From NCBI RefSeq assembly GCF_000482545.1, contig NZ_KI519455.1:124001-188000 (forward strand): a stretch of 64,000 nucleotides of DNA. The letters are read 5' to 3'. Source of the stretch: Arthrobacter sp. 35W. Lineage in GTDB: Bacteria; Actinomycetota; Actinomycetes; Actinomycetales; Micrococcaceae. The stretch's first letter is position 1. Each line of letters opens with the position of its first letter. The position numbers were made by a program, and so were the translations under genes. The notes below the pieces were generated by a model. That model was not told the DNA's origin and ran no database searches. It saw only the letters and a program-made list of their open reading frames with translations. This document shows, one piece after another, positions 18,033-27,782 of this stretch.

Positions 18033-19954
18033 ACCGAAAGGACCTCCATTAAGGCTTCATGTGTAGATTTCAACTCAGAAGCACATTCTTCATTGATTTC
18101 TATCTTCTCATTTCCAACGAGCCAGCTGGCGATAGCTACTTTTGATGGCATAACGAGATCTCGATCCTCAGCCCATTTCGATATTTTGGAGGCCCAAGAG
18201 CCAACTTTTGGGTTAGAGAATAGAGGCATTCCGGTGAGATCTGCTCCAGGGTTTGACTCCGCCAGCAGAGATCGGGTTGCGTCTTCGTAGACTGATGGCT
18301 CGAGGGTATTCTCGAGCCCGGGGACAGCTAGGGTAACGATTAACTTCTCTGGAATTCCCGACCGAATAAGAGCTTTTTTGAGGCTGCGGCCTCCCGCATC
18401 ACCGTCAACAAGGTAGGCAACTTTCGCTCCCTCGAAGTCAAGTTGGGGGTAGAGTGCCGTTGGAGATTCTGAAAGACCCGGTGCAATCTGGTAGTTCAAT
18501 GTCTCTTCACCGGTAGCCATCCGGATCAATGTAGGCAGCATGATCATCTCGGTTGCCCCCTCCGCAAGAACGACACAACGTGCCGGTGTGAATGCCGCTG
18601 CCGCCGCACCCATCGCCATCATGAGAGGGGTGAAGCCCGGACCGTTGCCCCAGAAGTTATTCCTCACGTCACTTATCTGTTGGTTGTCTTGGCGAGGCAC
18701 AACCGAGCGAATTCCTGAGCCGAGATCAGGGGGTAGGCAGGCAGGACTGTGTGTTGTGTAGATGACATTGGCGGCCTGCTCCTGAGTCATGAACATACTC
18801 ACAAGGTCGGCCTGGGCGTCGATATGAAGGTGGTTTTCAGCTTCGTCGATCAGAAGAATTGGAGGACGCGTTGTGCCGTGCACATTGAGGAATGCAGTGA
18901 GAGCCACAAACATTTGAAGACCGGCGCTGCGCTCGTTGAAGACAGTAATATTGTCCCCATCTTCCCATATCATGACCCTGAGCTGACTTCCATCGATGTC
19001 AAGTCGCACAGATAAACGTGACTGTTTCCAGGAATGCTTGAACGCGGAGTTAAGTCGCGCATTTGCCTGCGCAATTGTCGTGCTTCGAGGACCAAAATTT
19101 GATGATTGATGGTATTCGAATAATTTGGCTAAATCAAGCCCAGCCATACTGGCTAAATTCAATAACGCCGGGGGTGTATTCGCTAATAAGACTTCATCAA
19201 AGTTATAAGTCGAGAGTAGCGTTCGATCATCCTCTCCGAAGAGCAGAAAATCCGGAGTGCGAGACCACAATATATTTATTGTCTCAGTTGATGTGTTCCC
19301 GACTCTGAGCCATTCTGTCAGATTGGAAATCACCAAGCGAAGTTCACTGGCCTTTTCCGCATCGAGGGTGCCGCTAAGAAGTTCTTCACAGTCGATGGCC
19401 AATTGGTCGTGACCGGAGATTCCACCGTCGCCGGATAGTAGCGCTTTTGTATTTTCGATTAGCTTTTCCAGCTCAGCTGGATAATCTCGTGGAGCGTCAG
19501 AATTTGGATCCGCGTACGTCGTATCCGGGTTGATATAGTCACTCAGGTCGGGATCGGCTAGGTATCGGGTTAATATATCCACCCATGAGTGGAGTACGTT
19601 TCCGTCCTTGGTCGGATTTGGCTTAATTGCGATCGTTACCCCACCTCTAGCCAATCGGTTTACCGTCATTGACCGTGGTGCTTCTTCGAGGCCCAGGCCG
19701 GAGACACTGTCGCGATCGGCATCGTCCAGGACAAAGTCGACTGACGTAACGATAGTCTCATCCGTTACATCGACTGCTCGAGATCGCTGTGGGATAGGAA
19801 GAGCTTCATCGGAGTCCATGCGGGCCAGCGCCTTGAGAAGGGTTGTCTTCCCAGCTTCATTGGGGCCAACTATGGCAATGACTTTACTGTCGAGATTAAT
19901 TTTCGTATCTGCGAGTCGCCCGAAGCCTTGAATCCTTGCCTTAATGAGTCTCAT
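18029..19954 (-). CDS. OLD-family ATPase/TOPRIM nuclease
   Basis: 641-residue protein with an ABC-type ATPase head and a C-terminal TOPRIM domain, the layout of OLD nucleases. Walker A GPNEAGKT is at 30-37; Walker B ILLIDEAENHLHIDAQADL is followed by a switch His in YTTHSPACL. TOPRIM shows the glutamate motif VVLAEGATEMIMLPTLI and the acidic motif AYLVDGDAGG. Related proteins nick or degrade DNA and act in anti-phage systems such as P2 OLD and Gabija. It overlaps the Res gene and the CD-NTase gene by 4 bp each, so it sits in the middle of one transcript. Whether it belongs to the R-M unit, the CBASS unit or both is open. Confidence 0.85.
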   Translation of the reverse strand: MRLIKARIQGFGRLADTKINLDSKVIAIVGPNEAGKTTLLKALARMDSDEALPIPQRSRAVDVTDETIVTSVDFVLDDADRDSVSGLGLEEAPRSMTVNRLARGGVTIAIKPNPTKDGNVLHSWVDILTRYLADPDLSDYINPDTTYADPNSDAPRDYPAELEKLIENTKALLSGDGGISGHDQLAIDCEELLSGTLDAEKASELRLVISNLTEWLRVGNTSTETINILWSRTPDFLLFGEDDRTLLSTYNFDEVLLANTPPALLNLASMAGLDLAKLFEYHQSSNFGPRSTTIAQANARLNSAFKHSWKQSRLSVRLDIDGSQLRVMIWEDGDNITVFNERSAGLQMFVALTAFLNVHGTTRPPILLIDEAENHLHIDAQADLVSMFMTQEQAANVIYTTHSPACLPPDLGSGIRSVVPRQDNQQISDVRNNFWGNGPGFTPLMMAMGAAAAAFTPARCVVLAEGATEMIMLPTLIRMATGEETLNYQIAPGLSESPTALYPQLDFEGAKVAYLVDGDAGGRSLKKALIRSGIPEKLIVTLAVPGLENTLEPSVYEDATRSLLAESNPGADLTGMPLFSNPKVGSWASKISKWAEDRDLVMPSKVAIASWLVGNEKIEINEECASELKSTHEALMEVLSV

Positions 19955-22725
19955 AAATGCCCCTCGTAATTGATGCGCATGCCGTCTTTATCCGTTGTAT
20001 TTATATAATCAACAGGTCCCACGGGTGCAGATTCAAAGTGGCGTTTCGCAAAACGTATGCGCATTGCCTCTTCCCATTCCAGATCTTTTAGGTTAGTTGT
20101 GTCCTTAGTTTCGCGAACCAGGTACAAACGTTGAGTCCCGTTGTCGTCGTACACGATTGCCCAGTCGGGCGAGTACTCGCCAACGGGGGTACGCACTCGA
20201 AAACGCCTCGGTAGCTTAGTGAAGAGCTTGACGTGTTCCCGGTCGTTCTCGAGGAGCGCTGCGAATGAACGTTCAACGTGACTGTCATAGATGGTCGCGT
20301 CGAAAAGGTTCGTGCCGCCGTCGGGCGCTGGTGCAACACCGTAACTAGGATCGAAATCATCCATCGCAAGCGGTGGATTCACAGACTCGGCTTCAATGAA
20401 CACGACCTCTGCATCCCATGAGTCGCCATCAGGAAGCGGCTCATATCCAACATGCTTCACCATCTCTTCGATTGTTGTCGTCCGAATGGCATTTGCGACA
20501 ATGCGTGCCCAACGATCGGGGTCGTCGATTACTCGACGCCTGACACGAAGGGGTAGCGCGCTGAGGATGGCAACTACTGTAGGTCGCGTGAGCTGCAATG
20601 GATATTTTGTTGCAAGCAGCTGGTCTTCTACGAGACGAACGGGATCAGGCAGCCGCTGGCCAACGATGTCGACAGACTCTCCCTGATCTTCTGCCACGAC
20701 TTTGTCATTGGTGATGACCTGGCCCTCATCGTTGTACTCCAGATCTGCAGTCTGCAAAACGTTTGCACGTCTGGCTAGGTAGGCAACATCATCTAACAGT
20801 TCGGAAGTTGCAACGGCGTCGGGGAGCACGGCAGGATCAAGGCTCACTCGATAACGAGCTTTGTAGCGAATGTGCTTCCAGAGTGCTGCAAATTCGGGGC
20901 TTTCAAACTTCTCTGCGCGCCGGCGAACGATGATTTCGTGGTCCGCATTGTCCGGTTCAGGGCCGTCATCGCCGCTACCGGAACCACCATCGGCTATGTA
21001 CTCCTTGTTGAGTCCTTCGCGGAAGGCAGCGAAGGACTCATCGACTACCAGCGTGAGGCGGCATGTAGCAGGGTCGAAGACGCGCCGTCCATCTTCATCG
21101 ACGGGTAGTCGAAGGCCTCGACCAATTTGTTGACGACGTTCCAGTTCGGACTGAGTATGCCGCAAAAAACCAACCTGGAATACATTCGGATTGTCCCATC
21201 CTTCGCGAAGTGCTGAGTGGGAGAAGATGAATGAGCGTGGATTATCACGCGTTAGGATTAGTTCTTTGTTTGCAATGATTTCTTCATAGGCCCTCGCTTC
21301 GAATTCTGCATCTGACGCATTCCCCTTTGTATCTTTATAGATGCCTGTTTTGGTGGAAGGGAAGTAGTGGACTCGTAATGTCTCTGGATCTGGGCAGTCA
21401 CCCGCAGCCCGTCCCGCATGTACCCATTCTTCGCGGAAGAGTTTGTCGAACAATGTCGGTAGTTCCGCCGTGTCGCCAACGTAATCTGCGACCCGCTCGA
21501 CAAAGAAGAGTGAAAGAACTTTGACTGTTCGCCCGGTGCTGTTAATTTGGTCCTGCCGGGCGAGATGTTGACGAATTGTATGGCGAATCTGGTCGCTCCA
21601 GACCGACATGCGGTCTACGCCAATTTCGTGACCGACACGGATCTCGGTGCCGTCTTCGAAAATAATGCGGTCAGGTTTACGCTCGAACCGGTCAACCACC
21701 ATTCCCTTGTATGCGTCCAGTCCTTCGGACTCATCGAAAAGGTCGGAGCCGTTTTGCAGAACTGCGTCCGTTCGCACAGCGCCAGACTTGGCAGCCCTGT
21801 CTATGACTACTTCTGCCATCAGCCGTTTGCGGACGCTTCGGATCTTCTTAACTAGTAGATAGGGCGCACCTGACCCGCCGGCGACGATACCCTTGACTGA
21901 TACTCGTTTGACCAGGCCAGCTTCGCTAGCCGCTTTTGGTCCTAGGCGGTGTACAAGGTTGAATACTTCTCGGTGTGTTGCGCTGTATCTGAGCGCTACG
22001 AGAGGGTTGAGCGTTGCGATAGCCTTCCGGCGGAGGTCCGTCGCCATGTTCTGAGGTTCGTCAATGAGAACGACGGGTCGTGCTGATGCAATGCCGGACA
22101 TCCCGCTCATGGATTCATTCCAGAGCTGTGGCTGTTCAGCCTCTTGGTAAACGGAGTTGGAGTCTGGTTTATCGATTGCCTGAACACTAGCCACCAAGAA
22201 CTGAACTGTGCCTGATGGTTCCGTGAAGTCATCCAGCCCTGAACCCTCGCCCAGAACTCCCCAATTGTATGAAAGACCAGGAAATTTAGTGCGGAAGTGG
22301 GCTTCAGTCTGCTCGAACGTCTTGACGACTCCGGCGCGAATGGCGACAGAGTGGACGAGAATTACAAACTTGCGCAGTCCGTACAGCTCAGCTAGTCTGA
22401 GCGCCGTCGCGATGTAGACGTATGTCTTTCCCGTGCCAGTTTCCATCTCTATGGAGAAGTTTGGGAATGACCGGTCTTCACCCTGAAGGTCTTCGCTCTC
22501 AAGGAGCGCGAGCTCGTTTTGTTTGGTAACCGCCTCGCGTTCCGTGATGGTCGCTAGATTGTCAGCTAGGAGCCCTTTATCCAAGGTGAAGCCGCCATGC
22601 CCGGCACCTCCAGCTGCTTGGCCAGCCAAGATATCTCCTGGCATGCGGAGGGCACCTTCAAGCAGGTCAGTTACCGCCGCTATTGCTGCCGCTTGATGCG
22701 GCTGATCCTCAAAGCGAAACTTCAC
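19951..22725 (-). CDS. type III restriction enzyme, Res subunit
   Basis: 924-residue SF2 helicase-nuclease. Helicase motif I METGTGKTYVYIATALRLAE lies at about 94, motif II VLIDEPQN at about 240, and motif VI-like QIGRGLRLPVDEDGRRVFD further on. At the C-terminus a PD-(D/E)XK nuclease is complete: YSPDWAIV with Asp 854, then YLVRETKDT with Glu 872 and Lys 874. It should act with Mod to cut unmethylated DNA after ATP-driven sliding. Start ATG 22725 lies 17 bp inside the Mod gene; the stop overlaps the OLD-like gene start by 4 bp. Confidence 0.92.
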   Translation of the reverse strand: MKFRFEDQPHQAAAIAAVTDLLEGALRMPGDILAGQAAGGAGHGGFTLDKGLLADNLATITEREAVTKQNELALLESEDLQGEDRSFPNFSIEMETGTGKTYVYIATALRLAELYGLRKFVILVHSVAIRAGVVKTFEQTEAHFRTKFPGLSYNWGVLGEGSGLDDFTEPSGTVQFLVASVQAIDKPDSNSVYQEAEQPQLWNESMSGMSGIASARPVVLIDEPQNMATDLRRKAIATLNPLVALRYSATHREVFNLVHRLGPKAASEAGLVKRVSVKGIVAGGSGAPYLLVKKIRSVRKRLMAEVVIDRAAKSGAVRTDAVLQNGSDLFDESEGLDAYKGMVVDRFERKPDRIIFEDGTEIRVGHEIGVDRMSVWSDQIRHTIRQHLARQDQINSTGRTVKVLSLFFVERVADYVGDTAELPTLFDKLFREEWVHAGRAAGDCPDPETLRVHYFPSTKTGIYKDTKGNASDAEFEARAYEEIIANKELILTRDNPRSFIFSHSALREGWDNPNVFQVGFLRHTQSELERRQQIGRGLRLPVDEDGRRVFDPATCRLTLVVDESFAAFREGLNKEYIADGGSGSGDDGPEPDNADHEIIVRRRAEKFESPEFAALWKHIRYKARYRVSLDPAVLPDAVATSELLDDVAYLARRANVLQTADLEYNDEGQVITNDKVVAEDQGESVDIVGQRLPDPVRLVEDQLLATKYPLQLTRPTVVAILSALPLRVRRRVIDDPDRWARIVANAIRTTTIEEMVKHVGYEPLPDGDSWDAEVVFIEAESVNPPLAMDDFDPSYGVAPAPDGGTNLFDATIYDSHVERSFAALLENDREHVKLFTKLPRRFRVRTPVGEYSPDWAIVYDDNGTQRLYLVRETKDTTNLKDLEWEEAMRIRFAKRHFESAPVGPVDYINTTDKDGMRINYEGHL

Positions 22726-24694
22726 GTGGCACCCGTTCCAACAAAACCAATTTGGACTGCAACCGAGGAGCCAACGTTAGCGTGGTTGCGTCGGAAACCT
22801 TGTCGCCGCGAAGGATAAGCGTGTCGTCGTCGGTGAGATTAATTTTATCCGCTGTGGACAGATCGAATTCATCGAGACTGATAAGTAGTCGTCCCTGAGA
22901 GTCCGATGAAGTAACGGCGGGCTTGAACTCATAGACTATGACGCCGTTCAATTCGTGCTCAGCAACCTTGGCATCGAGTTTCGTAGCCGTTGATTTGAGT
23001 GCCACTTCCCACGCGACCGCCAGTGGGTTTGCATTGGCAATAACCGGGCTCGCTTGCACGCTTGTAAGCGACATCTGAAGGTATTCGTCACCCGTCATGC
23101 CAGGGCTAGCAACAACTCGTGGCTGAATGATGAGATTAGTTGGACGTGTTCTAAATATTCGGAATCCAAGGTCGGTCGCATCAAGGGTATCTCCTTGGAG
23201 CTCGGCTGCGGCACGGCGCAGCCGTTCCGCAGTCACCTCGAAAATGGTCTTGTATCCGGCCTTTATTGCGTTCTTTCCGGACTCTTCCTTCTCGTCTGGC
23301 TCCTCGGGAAGCTGGACGAGGACCCAGTTGCGCGTTCGACTATCAGTCCGATTTTGCTCCCAAACAGCGTGACCAGTTGAACCAGAACCGGCGAAGAAGT
23401 CGATGACGAGATCCTCGTCACCTGTCATTGAGTGGATAAGTCTTGCTAAGACGTCGACGTTCTTCGGGTTGTCGAAGACTTTGGTCCCCATCAGCTTAGT
23501 AAGAGCTTTTGACGCAGACCTTCGGTCCTTGTAGAAGACGGATGATGGCGCCCATTGTTCCCGCATATGAAGATACGACTTGATCTGCACGCGCTTAGTC
23601 TTGTCTTCTGGATAAATGAGCCGCCCTTCGCTATCGAGGCGTTCCATGGTGGATCTCTCATACCGCCATCCATTTGCCGGAGGGCCGTATCCCTTCCAGT
23701 CATATATGAGATTCTCCCGATAGTTTGGACTAGAGATATTGTCTGAGAACCAAACACCTTTTTCATCGATCTGGGCGTAATAGTCGTGTGCTTTAGATGG
23801 TGCTTCGTCCGCGAGAGACTTGTACCATTTTCTAAGGTCGGTTGTCGCTGCGTCGTAGTCTGCGCCGTGTTTTGCTCTAAGTTCTTCAACTTTGGCGTAG
23901 ATCTCATTCAGGCCAGTCTTATCTTCACGCCATCGAGTGTCCTGAGTCTTCAAGAACGCTTTGTCACGCGCATAGACGAGGATGTAGTCCTGTCCGCCAG
24001 CAGTGAGCTTACCGTCACCTTTTCGCGCACCTCGCCATGTCATCATGTCAACGAAGTTATCTGCGCCAAAGACTGCATCGAGCAAGAGTCGAAAATGGTG
24101 CACCTCGTTATTGTCTATCGAGGCGAGGATGACTCCATCGCGGCGCAGTAGGTGTCGAGCGACAGCTAACCGGGGGAACATCAGGGAAAGCCAGGGCGCG
24201 TGCTTGCGGCCGGCGTTTTCAATCCTGCTCGTCGTTGCGTTACCTTGCTCATCGACTTGACCGGTGGCGGTCAAATATTCGCTCTCTGGAATAGCGAAAT
24301 CATCGTTGTAAGTGAAGGTTTCACCAGTGTTGTATGGCGGGTCGATGTAAATAAGTTTGGCTTGGCTCCTGTAGCCGCTTTTCAACAGTTTGAGCACTTG
24401 AAGGTTGTCGCCTTCGATCAGGATGTCTCGCGCACTGTCCCAGTTGACGGATGCTTCAGGATCGGGCGCAAGTGTGGCGGTCGTCGCAGCCCGTGCTTCC
24501 TGGCGCGCATCCTCGATACCTGGCCAACTGAACGTGAATGATGGTTTGCGCTGATCGCCGACGCCGAGGATATCGAGGAGTGAATCGGCATCAAGCCCAC
24601 CGTCCTGAAAGGCTTCAGGGATTAAATCACGAAGCTGACTCATCAACTCTTCATGTTGGTCCGCGGTTGATCCGGGGACATTTCCAGTGTTCAT
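22709..24694 (-). CDS. type III DNA-methyltransferase, Mod subunit
   Basis: 661-residue adenine-N6 methyltransferase of the beta class: DPPYNTGETF (motif IV, about 118) precedes DFFAGSGSTGHAVWEQN (motif I, about 435). The target recognition region lies between them. It sets the specificity of the type III R-M pair and protects host DNA. I chose ATG 24694 (AGGAG 8 bases upstream, N-terminus MNTGNVPGSTADQHEEL). ATG 24817 also has an AAGGAG but lies just downstream of the likely -10 and would add 41 low-complexity residues; it remains possible. It is the first gene of the five-gene chain. Confidence 0.92.
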   Translation of the reverse strand: MNTGNVPGSTADQHEELMSQLRDLIPEAFQDGGLDADSLLDILGVGDQRKPSFTFSWPGIEDARQEARAATTATLAPDPEASVNWDSARDILIEGDNLQVLKLLKSGYRSQAKLIYIDPPYNTGETFTYNDDFAIPESEYLTATGQVDEQGNATTSRIENAGRKHAPWLSLMFPRLAVARHLLRRDGVILASIDNNEVHHFRLLLDAVFGADNFVDMMTWRGARKGDGKLTAGGQDYILVYARDKAFLKTQDTRWREDKTGLNEIYAKVEELRAKHGADYDAATTDLRKWYKSLADEAPSKAHDYYAQIDEKGVWFSDNISSPNYRENLIYDWKGYGPPANGWRYERSTMERLDSEGRLIYPEDKTKRVQIKSYLHMREQWAPSSVFYKDRRSASKALTKLMGTKVFDNPKNVDVLARLIHSMTGDEDLVIDFFAGSGSTGHAVWEQNRTDSRTRNWVLVQLPEEPDEKEESGKNAIKAGYKTIFEVTAERLRRAAAELQGDTLDATDLGFRIFRTRPTNLIIQPRVVASPGMTGDEYLQMSLTSVQASPVIANANPLAVAWEVALKSTATKLDAKVAEHELNGVIVYEFKPAVTSSDSQGRLLISLDEFDLSTADKINLTDDDTLILRGDKVSDATTLTLAPRLQSKLVLLERVPREVSL

Positions 24695-24829
24695 ACAGTG
24701 TGCTCCTGCGCGGCCGTTATTGGTTTCTCCCCCAACACTACTAAGGCACGCCGACACTATGTGCTTCTGAGCAGGGGAGGTAGCGTCATGGCCGGGATTG
24801 TCTCTACCGGACGCCATGTTCTACTCCTT

Positions 24830-24858
24830 GTTATACCACAAACAGCTCATTAGTTTAA
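24830..24858 (-). promoter_or_regulatory. candidate promoter of the mod-res-OLD-CBASS operon
   Basis: On the minus strand TTAAAC (plus-strand 24853-24858), a 17-bp spacer and TATAAC (24830-24835) form a plausible sigma-70-type promoter. Transcription would begin near 24824, upstream of both candidate Mod starts. Confidence 0.5.
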
Positions 24859-24906
24859 GTTTCAACTAAATCATGAAGACCCGGCTACTCATCTGGTTGG
24901 CCTTTG

Positions 24907-25110
24907 TTATTGTCGCAATCGCCGCACGAGCTCGCCGTACTCTGCGAAGATGCGCTGTCCAATCAACTTCATAATCTGTTCGCACTTCTGCTCTCAGGAT
25001 CGGAACGCTGGTGGATCTCGACGGCGCAGCGGTTCACAAAGTTGAGCACCCGCCGGACGAAGGCAAGCTTCACTACTTGCTTCAGGGTCAGACGATCTGG
25101 TCGTCCCCCA
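24907..25110 (-). pseudogene. decayed relative of the 3' end of the gene at 28057
   Basis: Minus-strand text reads VRRVLNFVNRCAVEIHQRSDPE then, after a frameshift, EQIMKLIGQ and AEYGELVRRLRQ followed by TAA. The intact gene at 28057-28575 reads AVEIHHRPEPEGQKIEQIM and YGELVRRLRHW at the same place. DNA similarity is obvious around GGTGGATCTCGACGGC (about 25010 and about 28190). Upstream of this the match fades, so this is a truncated paralogue rather than a recent copy. Confidence 0.65.
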
Positions 25111-25734
25111 CACAGCCTCGACGCCTTCACCTGAGATGGCCATCTCGGTCACTAAGTAGGTACGCCAAGCCTAGTACCAGCCCCACCGTCGACAACCGGT
25201 CCTCTGATCTTATCTATCTCTGGTGACACAAATGGTCGTCAGTGGACACGGCTTATGGGAGTGACATACAGCAATCCAGAAACCACTTTGGCGGGTTTCC
25301 AGAGCGCGTGCCAGGAGATGCGTCGCCGGTGGGCCAGGGCAGAGGCAGAGGTGTCATACCAGGCCCTTACGTCAGTGGCCCAGCTGATGACTTGTTCGCG
25401 GGCGGTGCTATTGGCGGGATGGATGTGGAGGTCGTCCACGTCGAGGAGGGCCTCCACACGTGGACACCAACGCGTGCCGGGACAGCGGGACAGCACGTAG
25501 CATTAAGCATGCCAGGGGTTCTTTTGAAGGTTTGCTTGGTCGCTAACCATTCAAAGAATCCCTTGCGCCTGTCCGGCCACGCCACGCCGGCGTCATCGAA
25601 ACGACACGCAGGATTACCCGGGGTTTCAGGAACTTCTCGAACTACCGATTGCGCAATCTGCTCAGTACAGGAGGCCGCCGGCCGTACCAGGAAAACTCGA
25701 GCCAGCCATATCTAATTACGAAGAGCTCAATAAC
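25111..25734. other. intergenic region, no supported gene
   Basis: About 620 bases holding only short overlapping open frames on both strands, the longest a minus-strand one at 25239-25496 (85 codons, containing AREQVISWATDVRAWYDTSA) with no recognised family. It is probably decayed mobile DNA next to the pseudogene fragment. Confidence 0.45.
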
Positions 25735-26058
25735 TCACAAGCTCTCTAAGGCCACTTTCCCAAATCGATTACGAACCCGTGCTTCTGATTCACTCAGGCC
25801 CTTTTTGAATTCCAGCCGCTGTTCCGGAGTCATGGATACGTTATTGACAACTTTTGGACCGTCCGCACCAACTATAGCGACGGAATTGCCGAGCGCACGC
25901 CCAAGTAGCTTGATCATACGATCGTGCGGCCCGAGCTCTTCACTATCTGAATTCTTCTTGAATTTATCCAAATCAAATGATTCAATTTTTTCAATCGGAA
26001 TGTGATAGTCAGAACTCATACTGTTTGTGATTTTTGCATAAGATGGCAATCTAGTCAA
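25735..26058 (-). CDS. small soluble protein of unknown function, partner of the membrane protein
   Basis: 107 residues, charged and probably cytoplasmic: DYHIPIEKIESFDLDKFKKN, then HDRMIKLLGRALGNSVAIVG, ending SEARVRNRFGKVALESL. No motif or family recognised. Its ATG overlaps the stop of the upstream membrane-protein gene by 4 bp, so the two are almost certainly co-translated. Both genes are visibly AT-richer than the rest of the window, indicating separate acquisition. A regulator or toxin/antitoxin-like partner is conceivable but not shown. Confidence 0.6.
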   Translation of the reverse strand: MTRLPSYAKITNSMSSDYHIPIEKIESFDLDKFKKNSDSEELGPHDRMIKLLGRALGNSVAIVGADGPKVVNNVSMTPEQRLEFKKGLSESEARVRNRFGKVALESL

Positions 26059-27782
26059 GCCCTTTCATTGATAGTTGACGCGTAGCGCGTTGAGCGCGAA
26101 AGAAACATGCCAAAACATATTGCGAAACTAAGTGCCGTCGAAGCCATCATTAGACTCCATGATCCGTGTTCAATTTTGATAAAACTCCATTCAAAACGAA
26201 CAGGTTCAACACCTGAAACCTTCAAAGCCGCGATTGAAACAAGCATGGCAGAATTAACAGCTAATAAGCATAAGGCCAAATAAGTAGATATAGAGATGCT
26301 TCGTAGCGTCTTCGCATCCGCCCGCGAAAGAATCCAGCCCGTCACTATGGCCGGAACGCCAAAGATTACAGGTGCCCAACCTTGGTATCCTTGCATCAGG
26401 CCAGGGCTTTGGACACGAAAAACCTCGTTATGAAAGTAACCAACCGTCCAAGTCAGGACAACGAGCCAGAGCGCGACAACGGATATCGGACCGAGTAGTC
26501 CTGGAGGATGCTCCCGATACTCAAGAAATACACGCGGAATGCTGGCCGCCTCGACCGAACTGTCTTTTGATTCAAGGTTGATAGCTGGGCCACCATCCAA
26601 ATCACGCATGTAGACATGAGCATGTTGATCGCCCACTAGGCGTGATCGCGCTATTAGCTTGCTTCTAAATCTTCCGCGAGTTGGATCAACTGCCTCGTTT
26701 TTGATTGTGTCGCTGTATCCCCATATAGGATAAACGTCGTATACGTATGTATTTTCTGGACCTTCAACTTGAAGATGAAAGCTCTTTGATTCCGCCGCAC
26801 AAGGGAGTTCAAATGTGAATTTCCGCTTTCCTAAGCCAACCAAGGCTCGAAATCTATTAGTAGGACCCGTAACCCCTTCGTTGTACTCGCCGTCATATTC
26901 GATTGTCACTCGACTTATATCGTTGGTTGAGTTCGGCTCAATGGCGGCCAAAATGTATTCATATAGAGATGCCTCAGACACAAAGCGAAGGAGCGCTTCT
27001 CTTTCCTGTTGAGATGCATCGGATGATTTGATGGCTTCCTGAAGATCTGAACGTAACTTCAAGAATTTATCCCCCGCAGGAGATAAATGTCCCACGATGG
27101 CTCTACAGCATCTGTTTAGTAGCTCATCATCTTTAGCAACAGGAAATACCGCATCGTATGCGACATAGAGGGCCGCTATTTGAAATCCCTTGCACTCATC
27201 AAAGGTCAAGGTTCGCGTTCGCTTTTCGTCGATCGTAAGACGCAGATCACCGACTATCTTGCCTTTTTGTACACGAATGAGCGGAATCAGAAGAGCCTGT
27301 CGGCCTGTGTAGATTGTTCTTGATATTTTTATTGAATATCTTTCATTCAAAATCTTGAACTTCTGTGACACTCGTGAGGTTCGTGATGGTGGGTCAAGCA
27401 AAAGAGTGAGTGTCTCCACTAGTGAGTGCGAATGTTTTGAGGAAAAGAAAACCCCCATGTAATATTCGGCCAGCTTGATCAAATCCGGCTCGGGCTCAAA
27501 TATTAATTCCTTGGGATGCCTTTTAAGAGCAGGAATACTTTTGCTCAAAAGACTAAATATGTATTCCGATAGAAGCAACCGAATGAGCAGTGCGGCTGAA
27601 AATAGAATCCATAATATGACAATCCACTCAAAGGATATCCGAATTTCATAAGCAGGAGACGAGAACATTGAAAGCGATCCGGCGACAGCAAAGAAGCACG
27701 CACATAAGAAGAAGAGGCGTCGATAGAGCGTTGCGTGGTTTCGGATGTGTACCCAAAATCGCGGGCTTGAACGATCATCCAT
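26055..27782 (-). CDS. large membrane protein of unknown function
   Basis: 575 residues with two N-terminal membrane helices (about 23-40 and 51-72), a soluble domain of about 350 residues, and four C-terminal helices (about 431-450, 468-486, 496-520, 543-561). The soluble part carries strand-rich text such as RVTIEYDGEYNEGVTGP, FTFELPCAAESKSFHLQVEG and SKLIARSRLVGDQHAHVYMR, but no catalytic signature I know. ATG 27782 has no strong Shine-Dalgarno. It is AT-rich with atypical codon use (many Ile/Lys/Ser codons ending in A/T) and forms an operon with the 107-residue gene. Its place between defence genes suggests a membrane-acting defence module, which is inference only. Confidence 0.7.
   Translation of the reverse strand: MDDRSSPRFWVHIRNHATLYRRLFFLCACFFAVAGSLSMFSSPAYEIRISFEWIVILWILFSAALLIRLLLSEYIFSLLSKSIPALKRHPKELIFEPEPDLIKLAEYYMGVFFSSKHSHSLVETLTLLLDPPSRTSRVSQKFKILNERYSIKISRTIYTGRQALLIPLIRVQKGKIVGDLRLTIDEKRTRTLTFDECKGFQIAALYVAYDAVFPVAKDDELLNRCCRAIVGHLSPAGDKFLKLRSDLQEAIKSSDASQQEREALLRFVSEASLYEYILAAIEPNSTNDISRVTIEYDGEYNEGVTGPTNRFRALVGLGKRKFTFELPCAAESKSFHLQVEGPENTYVYDVYPIWGYSDTIKNEAVDPTRGRFRSKLIARSRLVGDQHAHVYMRDLDGGPAINLESKDSSVEAASIPRVFLEYREHPPGLLGPISVVALWLVVLTWTVGYFHNEVFRVQSPGLMQGYQGWAPVIFGVPAIVTGWILSRADAKTLRSISISTYLALCLLAVNSAMLVSIAALKVSGVEPVRFEWSFIKIEHGSWSLMMASTALSFAICFGMFLSRSTRYASTINERA

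Noticed and set aside
25239-25496. 85-codon minus-strand frame
   Set aside because: No family, no ribosome site and competing frames on both strands in a decayed region.
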